In this document: positions 35,663 through 43,596 of the stretch, one piece after another | Layout of the letters: every line of letters begins with the position of its first letter | Numbering within the stretch: position 1 is the first letter of the stretch | Source: Georgenia faecalis | GTDB lineage: Bacteria; Actinomycetota; Actinomycetes; Actinomycetales; Actinomycetaceae | Assembly (NCBI RefSeq): GCF_003710105.1 | Contig: NZ_CP033325.1 | Location: 1,364,001 to 1,428,000, forward strand | Length of the DNA: 64,000 bases | Direction of reading: 5' to 3' | The notes under the pieces: generated by a model | Told to the model about the DNA's origin: nothing | Databases searched by the model: none | Seen by the model: only the letters and a program-made list of their open reading frames with translations | Made by a program: the position numbers and the translations under genes

Positions 35663-37087
35663 ATGCGTAGAGCGAAGATTGTCTGCACGTTGGGTCCGGC
35701 GACTGAGTCGCCGGACATGGTCCAAGCCCTGGTCGACGCCGGTATGGACGTCGCCCGGATCAACCGGAGTCACGGGGATGTGGAGGCGCACGAGCGCGTC
35801 TACCACAACGTCCGCGCGGCCGCCCAGGCCTCCGGCCGGGCCGTGGCGGTGCTCGTCGACCTCCAGGGGCCGAAGATCCGTCTGGGCAACTTCACCGAGG
35901 GTCAGGTCGAGCTCCAGGAGGGGCAGACCTTCACGATCACCACCGAGGACGTTCCCGGCACTGCCGAGATCGCCTCCACCACCCACCAGGGCCTGCCCGG
36001 CGACTGCCAGCCCGGCGACCGCATCCTCATCGACGACGGCAAGGTCGCCGTGCGGGTCATCGAGGTCGAGGGCCGTCGCGTCGTCACCCGCGTCGAGGTC
36101 CCTGGACCGGTCTCCAACCACAAGGGCCTCAACCTGCCCGGCGTCGCGGTGAGCGTTCCCGCCCTGTCGGACAAGGACAAGGAGGACCTGCGCTGGGCGC
36201 TGCGCGTCGGGGCCGACGTCATCGCCCTGTCCTTCGTGCGCAACGCCGCCGACGTCGACGACGTCCACGCGATCATGGCTGAGGAGGGGCGCAAGATCCC
36301 CGTCATCGCCAAGATCGAGAAGCCGCAGGCCGTGGAGAACCTCGTCGAGATCGTCGCGGCGTTCGACGGCATCATGGTCGCCCGCGGTGACCTCGGCGTC
36401 GAGCTGCCGCTCGAGCAGGTGCCGCTGGTCCAGAAGCGCGCCGTCGAGCTCGCCCGCCGCAACGCCAAGCCCGTCATCGTCGCCACGCAGGTGCTCGAGT
36501 CGATGATCACCAACCCGCGGCCCACCCGCGCCGAGGTCTCCGACTGCGCCAACGCCATCCTCGACGGCGCCGACGCCGTCATGCTCTCCGGCGAGACCAG
36601 CGTGGGCAAGTTCCCCATCGAGTGCGTGCGCACCATGGCGCGCATCGTGGAGACCACCGAGGAGCAGGGCCGGGAGCGCATCGCGCCGCTCGGCTCGAGC
36701 CCCCACACCTCCGGTGGCGTCATCACCCGGGCCGCGGCCGAGATCGCCGAGACGCTCGGCGTGAAGTTCCTCGTCACCTTCACGCAGTCCGGTGACTCGG
36801 CGCGCCGCATGTCCCGGCTGCGCTCGTCCATCCCGCTGCTCGCGTTCACCCCGCTCACCGAGACCCGCAACACGCTTGCGCTGAGCTGGGGCGTGCAGAC
36901 CTACCAGGTGCCCGAGGTCCAGCACACCGACCACATGGTCGCCCAGGTGGACCACCTGCTCAAGGAGTCCGGGCTCGCCGAGGACGGCGACCGCGTCGTC
37001 CTCGTCGCCGGCATGCCCCCGGGCCGCGTGGGATCGACGAACTCCATCCAGGTCCACACCCTGGGCACGCTCCCGCCGACCAACTAG
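35663..37087 (+). CDS. pyk: Pyruvate kinase Pyk
   Basis: Glycolytic enzyme making ATP and pyruvate from PEP. The 474-aa protein has the N-terminal MRRAKIVCTLGPATES, a B domain, the active-site block VIAKIEKPQAVENL with catalytic Lys, MVARGDLGVELP and the C-terminal allosteric domain. ATG is 7 nt after TAGAGT (35650-35655) with no Shine-Dalgarno; a highly expressed housekeeping gene thus appears leaderless. A strong terminator follows. Confidence 0.97.
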   Translation: MRRAKIVCTLGPATESPDMVQALVDAGMDVARINRSHGDVEAHERVYHNVRAAAQASGRAVAVLVDLQGPKIRLGNFTEGQVELQEGQTFTITTEDVPGTAEIASTTHQGLPGDCQPGDRILIDDGKVAVRVIEVEGRRVVTRVEVPGPVSNHKGLNLPGVAVSVPALSDKDKEDLRWALRVGADVIALSFVRNAADVDDVHAIMAEEGRKIPVIAKIEKPQAVENLVEIVAAFDGIMVARGDLGVELPLEQVPLVQKRAVELARRNAKPVIVATQVLESMITNPRPTRAEVSDCANAILDGADAVMLSGETSVGKFPIECVRTMARIVETTEEQGRERIAPLGSSPHTSGGVITRAAAEIAETLGVKFLVTFTQSGDSARRMSRLRSSIPLLAFTPLTETRNTLALSWGVQTYQVPEVQHTDHMVAQVDHLLKESGLAEDGDRVVLVAGMPPGRVGSTNSIQVHTLGTLPPTN

Positions 37088-37142
37088 CGCCCGTCGGCGC
37101 GCCCGCTCCCCGGGGGCGCCGCGCCACCGCTCGACGCTGGAG

Positions 37143-37170
37143 GGCCCCGCCGGATCAGTCCGGCGGGGCC
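37143..37170. terminator. Bidirectional intrinsic terminator between pyk and the AraC gene
   Basis: Perfect 12-bp stem GGCCCCGCCGGA / TCCGGCGGGGCC with a TCAG tetraloop, followed by TTCG on the plus side. The TCA in the loop is the reverse complement of the AraC-family gene's TGA stop, so the convergent gene ends in the terminator loop. Confidence 0.88.
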
Positions 37171-38099
37171 TTCGTCGTGCGGTGCTCCTGCGGGCTGACG
37201 CCGCGGTGGCGCTTGAAGGCGGCGCTGAGCGCGAACGGCGTGGAGTAGCCGACCTGGCGCGCGACCGCGGCGAGGGTCGCGTCGGGGTCGAGCAGGAGGT
37301 CCGCCGCCAGGTTGAGGCGCCAGGTGGTGAGGAAGGACATCGGCGGCTCGCCGACGAGCTCGGTGAACCGGCGCGCGAGCGTGGCCCGGGAGACGCCGGT
37401 GGCTGCGGCGAGGTGGGCGACCGTCCAGGGACGGGCGGGGCTGTCCTGCAGGAGCCGCAGGGCGTGGCCGACGACGGGGTCGGCCGTGGCGCCGTACCAC
37501 CCGGGCCGCTGGGCGCCCGGCCCGTCGAACCACGCCCGCAGGGCGGCGACGAGCAGGAGGTCGAGGAGACGGTCGAGCACCGCCTCCTGGCCAGGGCGGT
37601 CGTGGATGCTCTCCCGTGCGATGAGCGCGACGAGCGGCTCGTCCCACTCCTCGCCGCGCAGGGTGAGGACGGGCGGCAGCGCACCGAGCAGGTGCCGGCC
37701 CACCTCGTGGGGGCGCTGGTACGTCCCGGTCACCATCACCGTTGCGCCGTCGGCGGCGTTGCCCCAGGTGCGGACGCCGAGGCCGGCGATGTCGACGAGG
37801 GCGGTGCCGTCGACGCTCGTGCAGCGCTGGCCCGGGTGGATGACCGCCTGCGGGGCCGTGGCGGGGTCGTCCGCGAGCGTGTACCCGTCCGGGCCCTGGA
37901 GGACGACGACGTCGCCCGGGCCGAGGTGGACCGGCGCGGCGGAGTCGGGGAGCACGTGCGCGTGGCCGCGGACCATGGTGACGACGGTGAGCGGGGCGCG
38001 GTCCTCGACCCGCAGCGACCACGGCGGGTCCATGACGGAGCGCAGCACGAAGGCGCCGCGCGCCCGCGGGCCGTCGACGAGGGCGACGACGGGGTCCAT
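37155..38099 (-). CDS. AraC-family transcriptional regulator with cupin domain
   Basis: A 314-aa DNA-binding regulator. The N-terminal half is a cupin ligand domain (MDPVVALVDGPRARGAFVLRSVMDPPWSLRV..., with GDVVVLQGPDGYTL); the C-terminal third has the two AraC helix-turn-helix motifs (WTVAHLAAATGVSRATLARRFTELVGEPPMSFLTTWRL and AAVARQVGYSTPFALSAAFKRHRGVSPQEHR). TACCCT (minus strand, 38107-38112) lies 7 nt before the ATG, so it is leaderless. Divergent from the NmrA-DUF1772-GNAT operon, which it probably controls. Confidence 0.92.
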   Translation of the reverse strand: MDPVVALVDGPRARGAFVLRSVMDPPWSLRVEDRAPLTVVTMVRGHAHVLPDSAAPVHLGPGDVVVLQGPDGYTLADDPATAPQAVIHPGQRCTSVDGTALVDIAGLGVRTWGNAADGATVMVTGTYQRPHEVGRHLLGALPPVLTLRGEEWDEPLVALIARESIHDRPGQEAVLDRLLDLLLVAALRAWFDGPGAQRPGWYGATADPVVGHALRLLQDSPARPWTVAHLAAATGVSRATLARRFTELVGEPPMSFLTTWRLNLAADLLLDPDATLAAVARQVGYSTPFALSAAFKRHRGVSPQEHRTTKAPPD

Positions 38100-38306
38100 G
38101 CGCGCCAGGGTAGACGGCGCGGGTCGGCGCGAGACAGGGGCGTGCGGCTGGGCGCCGACGTCCTCGCGGAATCATGACCGTGCGACCGGCACAGGGCTCT
38201 CCGGCCCTGTCGCGCTGCCGCCGGAGGAATGCGGGGCGACGCTCGCGTATGCGCACGAGCGGGAAAACGATGGACCGGTTCCCCCGGCCCGGAGTTGCAT
38301 GGGTAC

Positions 38307-39176
38307 ATGACCACACACACGCAGGAGAAGACCACGCTCGTCCTCGGCGGCACCGGCAAGACCGGACGCCGGGTGCGCACCCGCCTCGACGCCCTGGGTG
38401 TGCGCACCCGGATCGGCTCGCGCGCCGGCGACCCACCGTTCGACTGGGAGGACCCCTCCACCTGGCCCGCCGTGCTCGACGGCATCGGCGCGGCCTACCT
38501 CTGCTACGTCCCCGACCTGGCGGTCCCCGGCGCGGGGGAGACGGTCGGGGCGCTCGCCGACGCCGCCGTCGTGGCGGGAGTGCGGCGCCTCGTGCTGCTC
38601 TCCGGCCGCGGCGAGCCCGCCGCCCAGGAGGCCGAGGATCGGGTGCGGGCGGCGGCCGCCGGGTCGCCCACCACGGTGACCGTCGTAAGGGCGAGCTGGT
38701 TCGCGCAGAACTTCAGCGAGAGCTTCCTCCTCGACGGCGTCCTCCGCGGCGAGGTCGCGCTGCCGGTCGGCGCCGTCGGTGAGCCGTTCATCGACGCCGA
38801 GGACATCGCCGACGTCGTCACCACGGCGCTCACCGAGGACCGGCACGACGGGGCGCTGTACGAGGTGACCGGGCCGCGACTGCTCACCTTCGCCGAGGCG
38901 GCGGAGGAAGTCGGGCGGGCCATCGGCCGCCCGGTGCGCTACCGGACCGTGACGGTGGACGAGTACGCGAGGGCGATGGCCGAGCAGGGGATCGACGAGG
39001 GCACCGTCGACTTCATGACCTACCTGTTCACCGAGGTCCTCGACGGGCACAACGCCTCGGTCACCGACGGTGTCCGGCGCGCCGTCGGGCACCCGGCGCG
39101 GGACTTCGCCGACTACGCCCGCCGGACGGCGGCGGAGGGCGCCTGGTCCGCGGCCTACGACGAGGCGCGGCGATGA
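38307..39176 (+). CDS. NmrA-like NAD(P)-binding oxidoreductase
   Basis: A 289-aa atypical short-chain dehydrogenase. The nucleotide-binding loop is LVLGGTGKTGRRV near the N-terminus, followed by the NmrA-type VRRLVLLSGRGEPA and VVRASWFAQNFSESFL segments. Members bind NAD(P)H and act as redox sensors or reductases. It is the first gene of an operon whose next gene overlaps by 4 bp; such NmrA genes often pair with AraC regulators and DUF1772 proteins. A near-adjacent ATG at 38299 is out of frame. Confidence 0.88.
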   Translation: MTTHTQEKTTLVLGGTGKTGRRVRTRLDALGVRTRIGSRAGDPPFDWEDPSTWPAVLDGIGAAYLCYVPDLAVPGAGETVGALADAAVVAGVRRLVLLSGRGEPAAQEAEDRVRAAAAGSPTTVTVVRASWFAQNFSESFLLDGVLRGEVALPVGAVGEPFIDAEDIADVVTTALTEDRHDGALYEVTGPRLLTFAEAAEEVGRAIGRPVRYRTVTVDEYARAMAEQGIDEGTVDFMTYLFTEVLDGHNASVTDGVRRAVGHPARDFADYARRTAAEGAWSAAYDEARR

Positions 39177-39643
39177 GCGGCCTGGCCGAGACCGCCGGCG
39201 TCGCCGTCACCGCCGTGGGCTGCGGCGCGGTGGGCGGGATCTTCTTCGCGTTCGACACCGTCGTCATGCCCGCGCTGGCTCGCCTTCCCGGGACGGGTGG
39301 GGCGGACACCATGCGGGCGATCAACGTGGCGGCGGTGAGGCCCGGACTCATGACGGCGATGTTCGGGACCGCGGCGCTCTCCGTGGGCGTCCTCGTCCTC
39401 GCTGCCCGCTCCGACGACGGCGTCCGGGCCGCGCTGCTCGCCGGCGGTGCCGGGGCCTACCTCGTGGGCGTCATCGGGACGACGGTCGTGCGGAACGTGC
39501 CCCTCAACGACGCGCTGGCGGCGGACCGGACCGGGGAGGTCTGGCCCCGGTACCTGCGGTCGTGGGGCCGGGCCAACCGGGTCCGGACGGCCAGCGGGCT
39601 GCTCGCCGCGGGCGCGCTGGCGGCCGCCGTCGGGCGCGGGTGA
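39173..39643 (+). CDS. DUF1772 (anthrone oxygenase-like) membrane protein
   Basis: A 156-aa protein with four hydrophobic segments. GGIFFAFDTVVMPALARLP and the late VVRNVPLNDALA segment are characteristic of DUF1772, a family that includes fungal anthrone oxygenases. ATG overlaps the NmrA stop. The substrate is unknown; neighbours suggest redox handling of a small hydrophobic compound. Confidence 0.88.
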   Translation: MSGLAETAGVAVTAVGCGAVGGIFFAFDTVVMPALARLPGTGGADTMRAINVAAVRPGLMTAMFGTAALSVGVLVLAARSDDGVRAALLAGGAGAYLVGVIGTTVVRNVPLNDALAADRTGEVWPRYLRSWGRANRVRTASGLLAAGALAAAVGRG

Positions 39644-40185
39644 TCCCGACGGGCACCACCGGTGCCGCCCGCACAGCCCTTTCCGTCCGGCCGATGACGG
39701 CGGAGGACTGGCCCGCTGCCGAGCGGATCTTCCGGGAAGGGATCGCCACCGGCGACGCCACGTTCGAGGTCACCGCTCCCACCTGGGAGGCGTTCGACGC
39801 GGGGAGGCTGCCCGGTCAGCGGCACGTTGCGGTCGACGCGGACGGGACCGTCCTCGGTTGGGTGGCCGCCTCACCCACCTCGGCGCGGGAGGTGTACTGG
39901 GGCGTCGTCGAGCACTCGGTGTACGTGGCGCGCTCCGCGCGGGGTCGCGGCGTCGGGCACACGCTCCTCGACGCCCTCATCGCGTCGACGGAGGCCGCGG
40001 GCATCTGGACGATCGAGGCCGGGGTGTTTCCCGAGAACGTGGCGTCCCTCGCGCTGCACGCCGCGCACGGGTTCCGCCGGATCGGCACCCGGGAACGGGT
40101 CGGGCTCATGAGTCACGGCCCGTGGGCGGGGCGGTGGCGGGACACCGTCCTCATCGAGCGCCGTAGCGCGGTCGCCGGGCGGTGA
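39640..40185 (+). CDS. GNAT N-acetyltransferase (phosphinothricin acetyltransferase-like)
   Basis: A 181-aa acetyl-CoA-dependent transferase. Strand 1 is LSVRPMTAEDWPAAERIFREGIATGDATFE, typical of the PAT/Pat-like branch; the CoA-binding loop is VARSARGRGVGHTLL and the last motif EAGVFPENVASLALHAAHGFRRIGTRERVG. The GTG at 39640, overlapping the DUF1772 stop as GTGA, is chosen because a start at the next Met would cut strand 1. Possible role is detoxification of an amine. Confidence 0.9.
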   Translation: MIPTGTTGAARTALSVRPMTAEDWPAAERIFREGIATGDATFEVTAPTWEAFDAGRLPGQRHVAVDADGTVLGWVAASPTSAREVYWGVVEHSVYVARSARGRGVGHTLLDALIASTEAAGIWTIEAGVFPENVASLALHAAHGFRRIGTRERVGLMSHGPWAGRWRDTVLIERRSAVAGR

Positions 40186-40190
40186 GGGAG

Positions 40191-41309
40191 CTACCGCGCC
40201 GGCCACTGCCAGCGCGGCGCGTCGAGGAGGCCCTGGTCGGCGATGGTGGTGACGCCGCCCGACTTCACGAGCTCGATGAGGCGCGCGTCGGCGGCCTTGA
40301 GGGACCGGATGAGGTCGGGGGAGTGGGTGACGACGACGACCTGTGAGCGTTCGGCGGCGCCCGCGATGAGCGCGCCCAGCGCCGGCATGAGGCTGGGGCG
40401 CAGGCTCGACTCCGGCTCGTTGAGGACGAGCAGCCCGGGCGGCCGGGAGGAGAGCAACGCGGCGGCGAGGAGGAGGAACCGGAGGGTCCCGTCCGAGAGC
40501 TCGGGGGCGGTGAGCGGGCGCAGGACGCCGGGCTGGGCGAGGCGGATCCGGCAGGTGCCGTCGTCGTCCTCGACGAGAGTGAGCCTCGAGCCCTCGAAGG
40601 CGTCGCCGATGGCGGTGTGCAGCGCGACGGGGTCCCCGAGCCGCTCGATGGTGAGCAGGGCGCCGGCGAGGTCGTCCCCGCTCGCCGCCAGGACAGGGGT
40701 GTACGTGGCCAGGCCCGGGCGGCGGACGGGGGCGTCGACGTCGGTACGGAAGTGGTCGTAGAAGCGCCACCGGCTGGCCTGCTCGCGGACGGCGAAGAGC
40801 TCCGGCGTCTCCGTCGGGTCGGCGAGGGCGGACATGAGGGACTCGTGGATGCCGAGGGTCCACTTCGCGGTCTGCCACTCCCCGCCGGCGTCGCGCGCGC
40901 GGACGCGGGGGCCGCGGCGGTCGGCCAGGAGGCTGCCGGCGCGGAGCACCTCGCCGGCCCACACCGCCTCCGTCTTGATCTCCGGGTCCCGCGGGAAGCC
41001 GACCGGCGGGTTGCTCGGCTGGGGGAGACCGAGGTCGATCGCGTAGGAGTAGTCGTCGCTGGCGAACCCCATGCGTAGGGTCACCGGGCCCTTGTCCCGC
41101 GGGCCGGCGTGGAGCGCCGAACGCATGCCGCCCTCGCGCGCGAGGGTGGAGATGGCGCCATCCCGCGTAAAGCCCGCGAGCAGGCGCAGGGCCCGGTAGA
41201 AGCTCGTCTTCCCGCTGCCGTTGGCACCCGTGACGACGTTGAGCGGGCCCAACGTCGTGGCGACGTCCTTGAGTGAGCGGTAGTTCTCGACGGCGACGGT
41301 GGTGATCAT
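40191..41309 (-). CDS. AAA-family ATPase (RecF/SMC-like, OLD-type without TOPRIM)
   Basis: A 372-aa P-loop ATPase. MITTVAVENYRSLKDVATTLGPLNVVTGANGSGKTSFYRAL holds the RecF-like N-terminus and Walker A; ELSDGTLRFLLLAAALL is the ABC-type signature, LLVLNEPESSLRPSLMPAL the Walker B with catalytic Glu, and VVVTHSPDLIRSL the H-loop. No nuclease domain follows. Such stand-alone ATPases occur in defence and repair contexts, but no partner is adjacent. The ATG at 41309 has TAGGGT (minus strand, 41316-41321) 6 nt upstream; a GTG one codon earlier is less likely. Confidence 0.85.
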   Translation of the reverse strand: MITTVAVENYRSLKDVATTLGPLNVVTGANGSGKTSFYRALRLLAGFTRDGAISTLAREGGMRSALHAGPRDKGPVTLRMGFASDDYSYAIDLGLPQPSNPPVGFPRDPEIKTEAVWAGEVLRAGSLLADRRGPRVRARDAGGEWQTAKWTLGIHESLMSALADPTETPELFAVREQASRWRFYDHFRTDVDAPVRRPGLATYTPVLAASGDDLAGALLTIERLGDPVALHTAIGDAFEGSRLTLVEDDDGTCRIRLAQPGVLRPLTAPELSDGTLRFLLLAAALLSSRPPGLLVLNEPESSLRPSLMPALGALIAGAAERSQVVVVTHSPDLIRSLKAADARLIELVKSGGVTTIADQGLLDAPRWQWPAR

Positions 41310-41388
41310 CACCTCACCCTAGGAGGCCGCGCTGACACCGCGGGGCGATCACTTCGGGAGCCGGTCCCGCGCGAGGAGAGGGGGCTCG

Positions 41389-41886
41389 TCACCGCGGCTG
41401 TTGCTCGAAGTACTCGCGCTGGGCCGGGAAGTAGTCGTCCCAGCTGGGAAGTGGCGTACCGGTGACCGACGCGACGAGCTGGTCGAGGTAGTACTCCCAG
41501 CCGGGGCCGATGTCGCCGACCGTCGCCGGGTCGATGTGGTGCATGACGAACCGGAGCTCGCAGCGGTCTCCGGTGCCGGACAGGTCGAACGAGAGGTCCC
41601 AGGAGACGTCCTCCGACGTCGAGAGGACACGGAGCCGGTGCGGCGGCTCGCACTGGGTGATGGTGACGTCCACCCACGGCGAGTCGTCCTCGAACCCCAT
41701 CTGGACCCTGACGGTGGCGCCGCGGGCGCCGGTGCCTTCCCACCGGCCGTACCACCGCGCGGTGCGGTCCGGTTCGGTGATGCTGGCCCAAGCGTCCTGG
41801 ACCGATCCCGGCAGCGTGCGGGTGAGGACGAGGTCGTGGCCGTCGGTGCTCGGGACGAGTCGTCCGGTCGGGTCTGGCGTGCTCAT
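41389..41886 (-). CDS. SRPBCC (AHSA1-type) domain protein
   Basis: A 165-aa hydrophobic-ligand-binding helix-grip protein. LVLTRTLPGSVQDAWASITEPDRTARWYGRWEG is the typical AHSA1 opening, and GWEYYLDQLVASVTG the long C-terminal helix. Its start overlaps the ArsR gene stop by 4 bp. ArsR-SRPBCC pairs are widespread; the SRPBCC protein probably binds a small effector, but the ligand is unknown. Confidence 0.9.
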   Translation of the reverse strand: MSTPDPTGRLVPSTDGHDLVLTRTLPGSVQDAWASITEPDRTARWYGRWEGTGARGATVRVQMGFEDDSPWVDVTITQCEPPHRLRVLSTSEDVSWDLSFDLSGTGDRCELRFVMHHIDPATVGDIGPGWEYYLDQLVASVTGTPLPSWDDYFPAQREYFEQQPR

Positions 41887-42248
41887 GCTGACTCCTTCTT
41901 CCGGGTGGCGGGCGTGGGAGCGCGCTCGGCGGCGCGTCGCTCGCGTCGGGTCCGGGCGACCTCAGTGGCCAGGGCGTCGAGCTGGTGCGGCACGGCGGGG
42001 CTCAGCAGCCGGGTGAGGTAGGTGGCGACCTCTGCCAGGGGTTCGGTGCGGAGCGCGTAGATCCGTTGGCGGCCGACGACGGTCGCCTCGACCACGTGGC
42101 ACTCCATGAGCACCCGCAGGTGCTTGCTCACGGCTGGCCGGCTGATCGCGAAGTGCTCCGCGATCGACCCCGCCGACAGCGGTGTGGCGTGCAGGAGCTC
42201 AAGGATCTCCCGCCGTACCGGGTCGGCGATCGCTCGGGCTCCGTCCAT
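41883..42248 (-). CDS. ArsR/SmtB-family winged-helix repressor
   Basis: A 121-aa regulator: IADPVRREILELLHATPLSAGSIAEHFAISRPAVSKHLRVLMECHVVEATVVGRQRIYALR is a complete wHTH domain. It lacks the Cys-rich metal box of ArsR/SmtB metal sensors, as in the SRPBCC-linked subgroup. ATG lies 6 nt after TACGCT (minus strand, 42255-42260), probably leaderless. A 20-bp palindrome covers the -10, so autorepression is likely. Confidence 0.92.
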   Translation of the reverse strand: MDGARAIADPVRREILELLHATPLSAGSIAEHFAISRPAVSKHLRVLMECHVVEATVVGRQRIYALRTEPLAEVATYLTRLLSPAVPHQLDALATEVARTRRERRAAERAPTPATRKKESA

Positions 42249-42255
42249 GGCGAAA

Positions 42256-42275
42256 GCGTAACCGGACGGTTACGC
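42256..42275. promoter_or_regulatory. Probable ArsR-family operator
   Basis: GCGTAACCGGACGGTTACGC is a perfect 9-2-9 inverted repeat. It overlaps the -10 hexamer (42255-42260) and ends 8 nt before the regulator's start codon, the expected place for autorepression of the ArsR-SRPBCC operon. Confidence 0.75.
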
Positions 42276-42331
42276 GTCGTCTAGGGCGAGGGCTCACTAC
42301 TGACCTACTGCGCTCGTCGTCGCGTGCCCGC

Positions 42332-43522
42332 TCAGCCTCGAGCGCGGCGTCCGGCACGCAGCGCAAACGCGTCCATCGCCTCGATGACGGCCGGCGCCTG
42401 CCAGATGCGGTCACGGCGGGCGAGGGAGGCGAGGGAGATGACGCCCGCCTCGGTCAACTGGTCGAGGCCGTTGCGCGCGGCCCTGGTGCTGACCGACAGC
42501 TCCTGTGCGGCGCGCTCGGCGTTGATGACCGGCTGGCGCATGAGGACGTCGATGAGCGGCCACGCGGCCGAGTCGCTGCGGGCTCGCAGCCGGGTGCGGG
42601 CGTCCTCGCGTGCAGCGGTGATGTCCGCCGCCAGCTGCCGCCCGTTGGTCACCGCAGCCAGGGCCGCCTCGCACGCCTGCCGGACGATCGGGTCGGGCTC
42701 GCCGTCCCGGTAGGCGGTGAGCGCGTCGAAGTAGCTGCGGGTGTCCCGCAGGAGGCCGGAGGAGACCGGCACGGTGGAGTGGCGGGTGAGCCCCCGGCCG
42801 CGCAGGAGCGTGTGCATGATCGCCCGCCCGGTGCGCCCGTTGCCGTCGACGAACGGGTGGATGGTCTCGAACTGGGCGTGCACGAGCACAGCCTGGGTCA
42901 GGGCGGGGATGTCGTCGCGGTCGGAGAAGGCCACAAGGTCGTCGATGAGGGCGGGGACACGGTCGGCGTGCGGGGGGATGAACTCGGCGCCGTGGGGGGA
43001 GTGGTCCGCCCCGCCGATCCAGACCTGGTCGGTACGGAAGGCTCCGACGATGGTGGGGTCGCTGTGTCCGAGGAGGGCTTCGTGGGCGGCGATGATGGTG
43101 CCCGCGGTGATCCGGGGGCCCGCGTCGATCGCCGCCTGCATGGCGCGCACGTTGGCGACGATGAGTTCGGCGTTCTGCTTGGAGGTCAGGTCGAGCTCGG
43201 CGAGGGCGATGTTGCGGGCGTTGGAGGTCAGCTTCTCGATCCGGGAGCTGGAGGTGGACTCGCTGCGCAGCAGGACGGCGGGCATGGGGACCGGCAGGGC
43301 CGACATCTCGGCGTCGAAGCGGACGATCTCGGCGCTTGCCTCAGCCTCGGCCGCGACGGTGTCGGGCGCGAGCCGCACGGGCAGGTCGGCGATGAGCGGC
43401 GGCACGCTGGCGGCATAGGGGCGCTCGACCCGGCGGCGCTCCCACACGGTGAGGTGGCCGGGGTCGAGGGTGGAGGCCCACTCGCGCGGCTCGGTCGCCA
43501 CCGCCGGCCAGGACGTCGCCAT
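42332..43522 (-). CDS. Fic family protein (probable AMPylase)
   Basis: A 396-aa protein with an N-terminal Fic-associated domain, the Fic core motif HPFVDGNGRTGR (about residues 222-233, catalytic His) and a C-terminal winged-helix-like region (NAERAAQELSVSTRAARNGLDQLTEAGVI). The alpha-inhibition site is probably SSRIEK (Ser92, Glu96), with Lys97 where Gly or Asn is usual. It would transfer AMP or another nucleotide to a protein hydroxyl. No antitoxin gene is adjacent. GGAGG precedes the ATG; TAACGT (minus strand, 43541-43546) is a likely -10. Confidence 0.92.
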   Translation of the reverse strand: MATSWPAVATEPREWASTLDPGHLTVWERRRVERPYAASVPPLIADLPVRLAPDTVAAEAEASAEIVRFDAEMSALPVPMPAVLLRSESTSSSRIEKLTSNARNIALAELDLTSKQNAELIVANVRAMQAAIDAGPRITAGTIIAAHEALLGHSDPTIVGAFRTDQVWIGGADHSPHGAEFIPPHADRVPALIDDLVAFSDRDDIPALTQAVLVHAQFETIHPFVDGNGRTGRAIMHTLLRGRGLTRHSTVPVSSGLLRDTRSYFDALTAYRDGEPDPIVRQACEAALAAVTNGRQLAADITAAREDARTRLRARSDSAAWPLIDVLMRQPVINAERAAQELSVSTRAARNGLDQLTEAGVISLASLARRDRIWQAPAVIEAMDAFALRAGRRARG

Positions 43523-43596
43523 AGCCTTCCCCTCCTCGTCACGTTACGGAAGGCTAACGGTAGAGCCTTCCGTAGTGGCACACCTTGCGGAAGGCT
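43523..43596. promoter_or_regulatory. Array of GGAAGGCT half-sites over the fic promoter
   Basis: The centre is an inverted repeat TACGGAAGGCT / AGCCTTCCGTA (43545-43555 and 43564-43574, 8-bp spacer). Further half-sites lie at 43523-43530 (AGCCTTCC, touching the fic start) and 43587-43596 (GCGGAAGGCT). Orientation alternates and like-oriented sites are about 41 bp apart, near four helical turns. One half-site overlaps the likely -10. This looks like an operator; the Fic protein's own C-terminal wHTH could be the binder (inference). Confidence 0.65.

Noticed and set aside
40191-41309. AAA ATPase as part of a defence island (OLD/Gabija/retron type)
   Set aside because: There is no TOPRIM, nuclease, reverse transcriptase or other effector next to it; neighbours are a GNAT gene and an SRPBCC protein.
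42256-42275. Rho-independent terminator rather than operator
   Set aside because: The palindrome lies before a start codon over a -10 hexamer and has only a 2-bp loop, unsuitable for an RNA hairpin.
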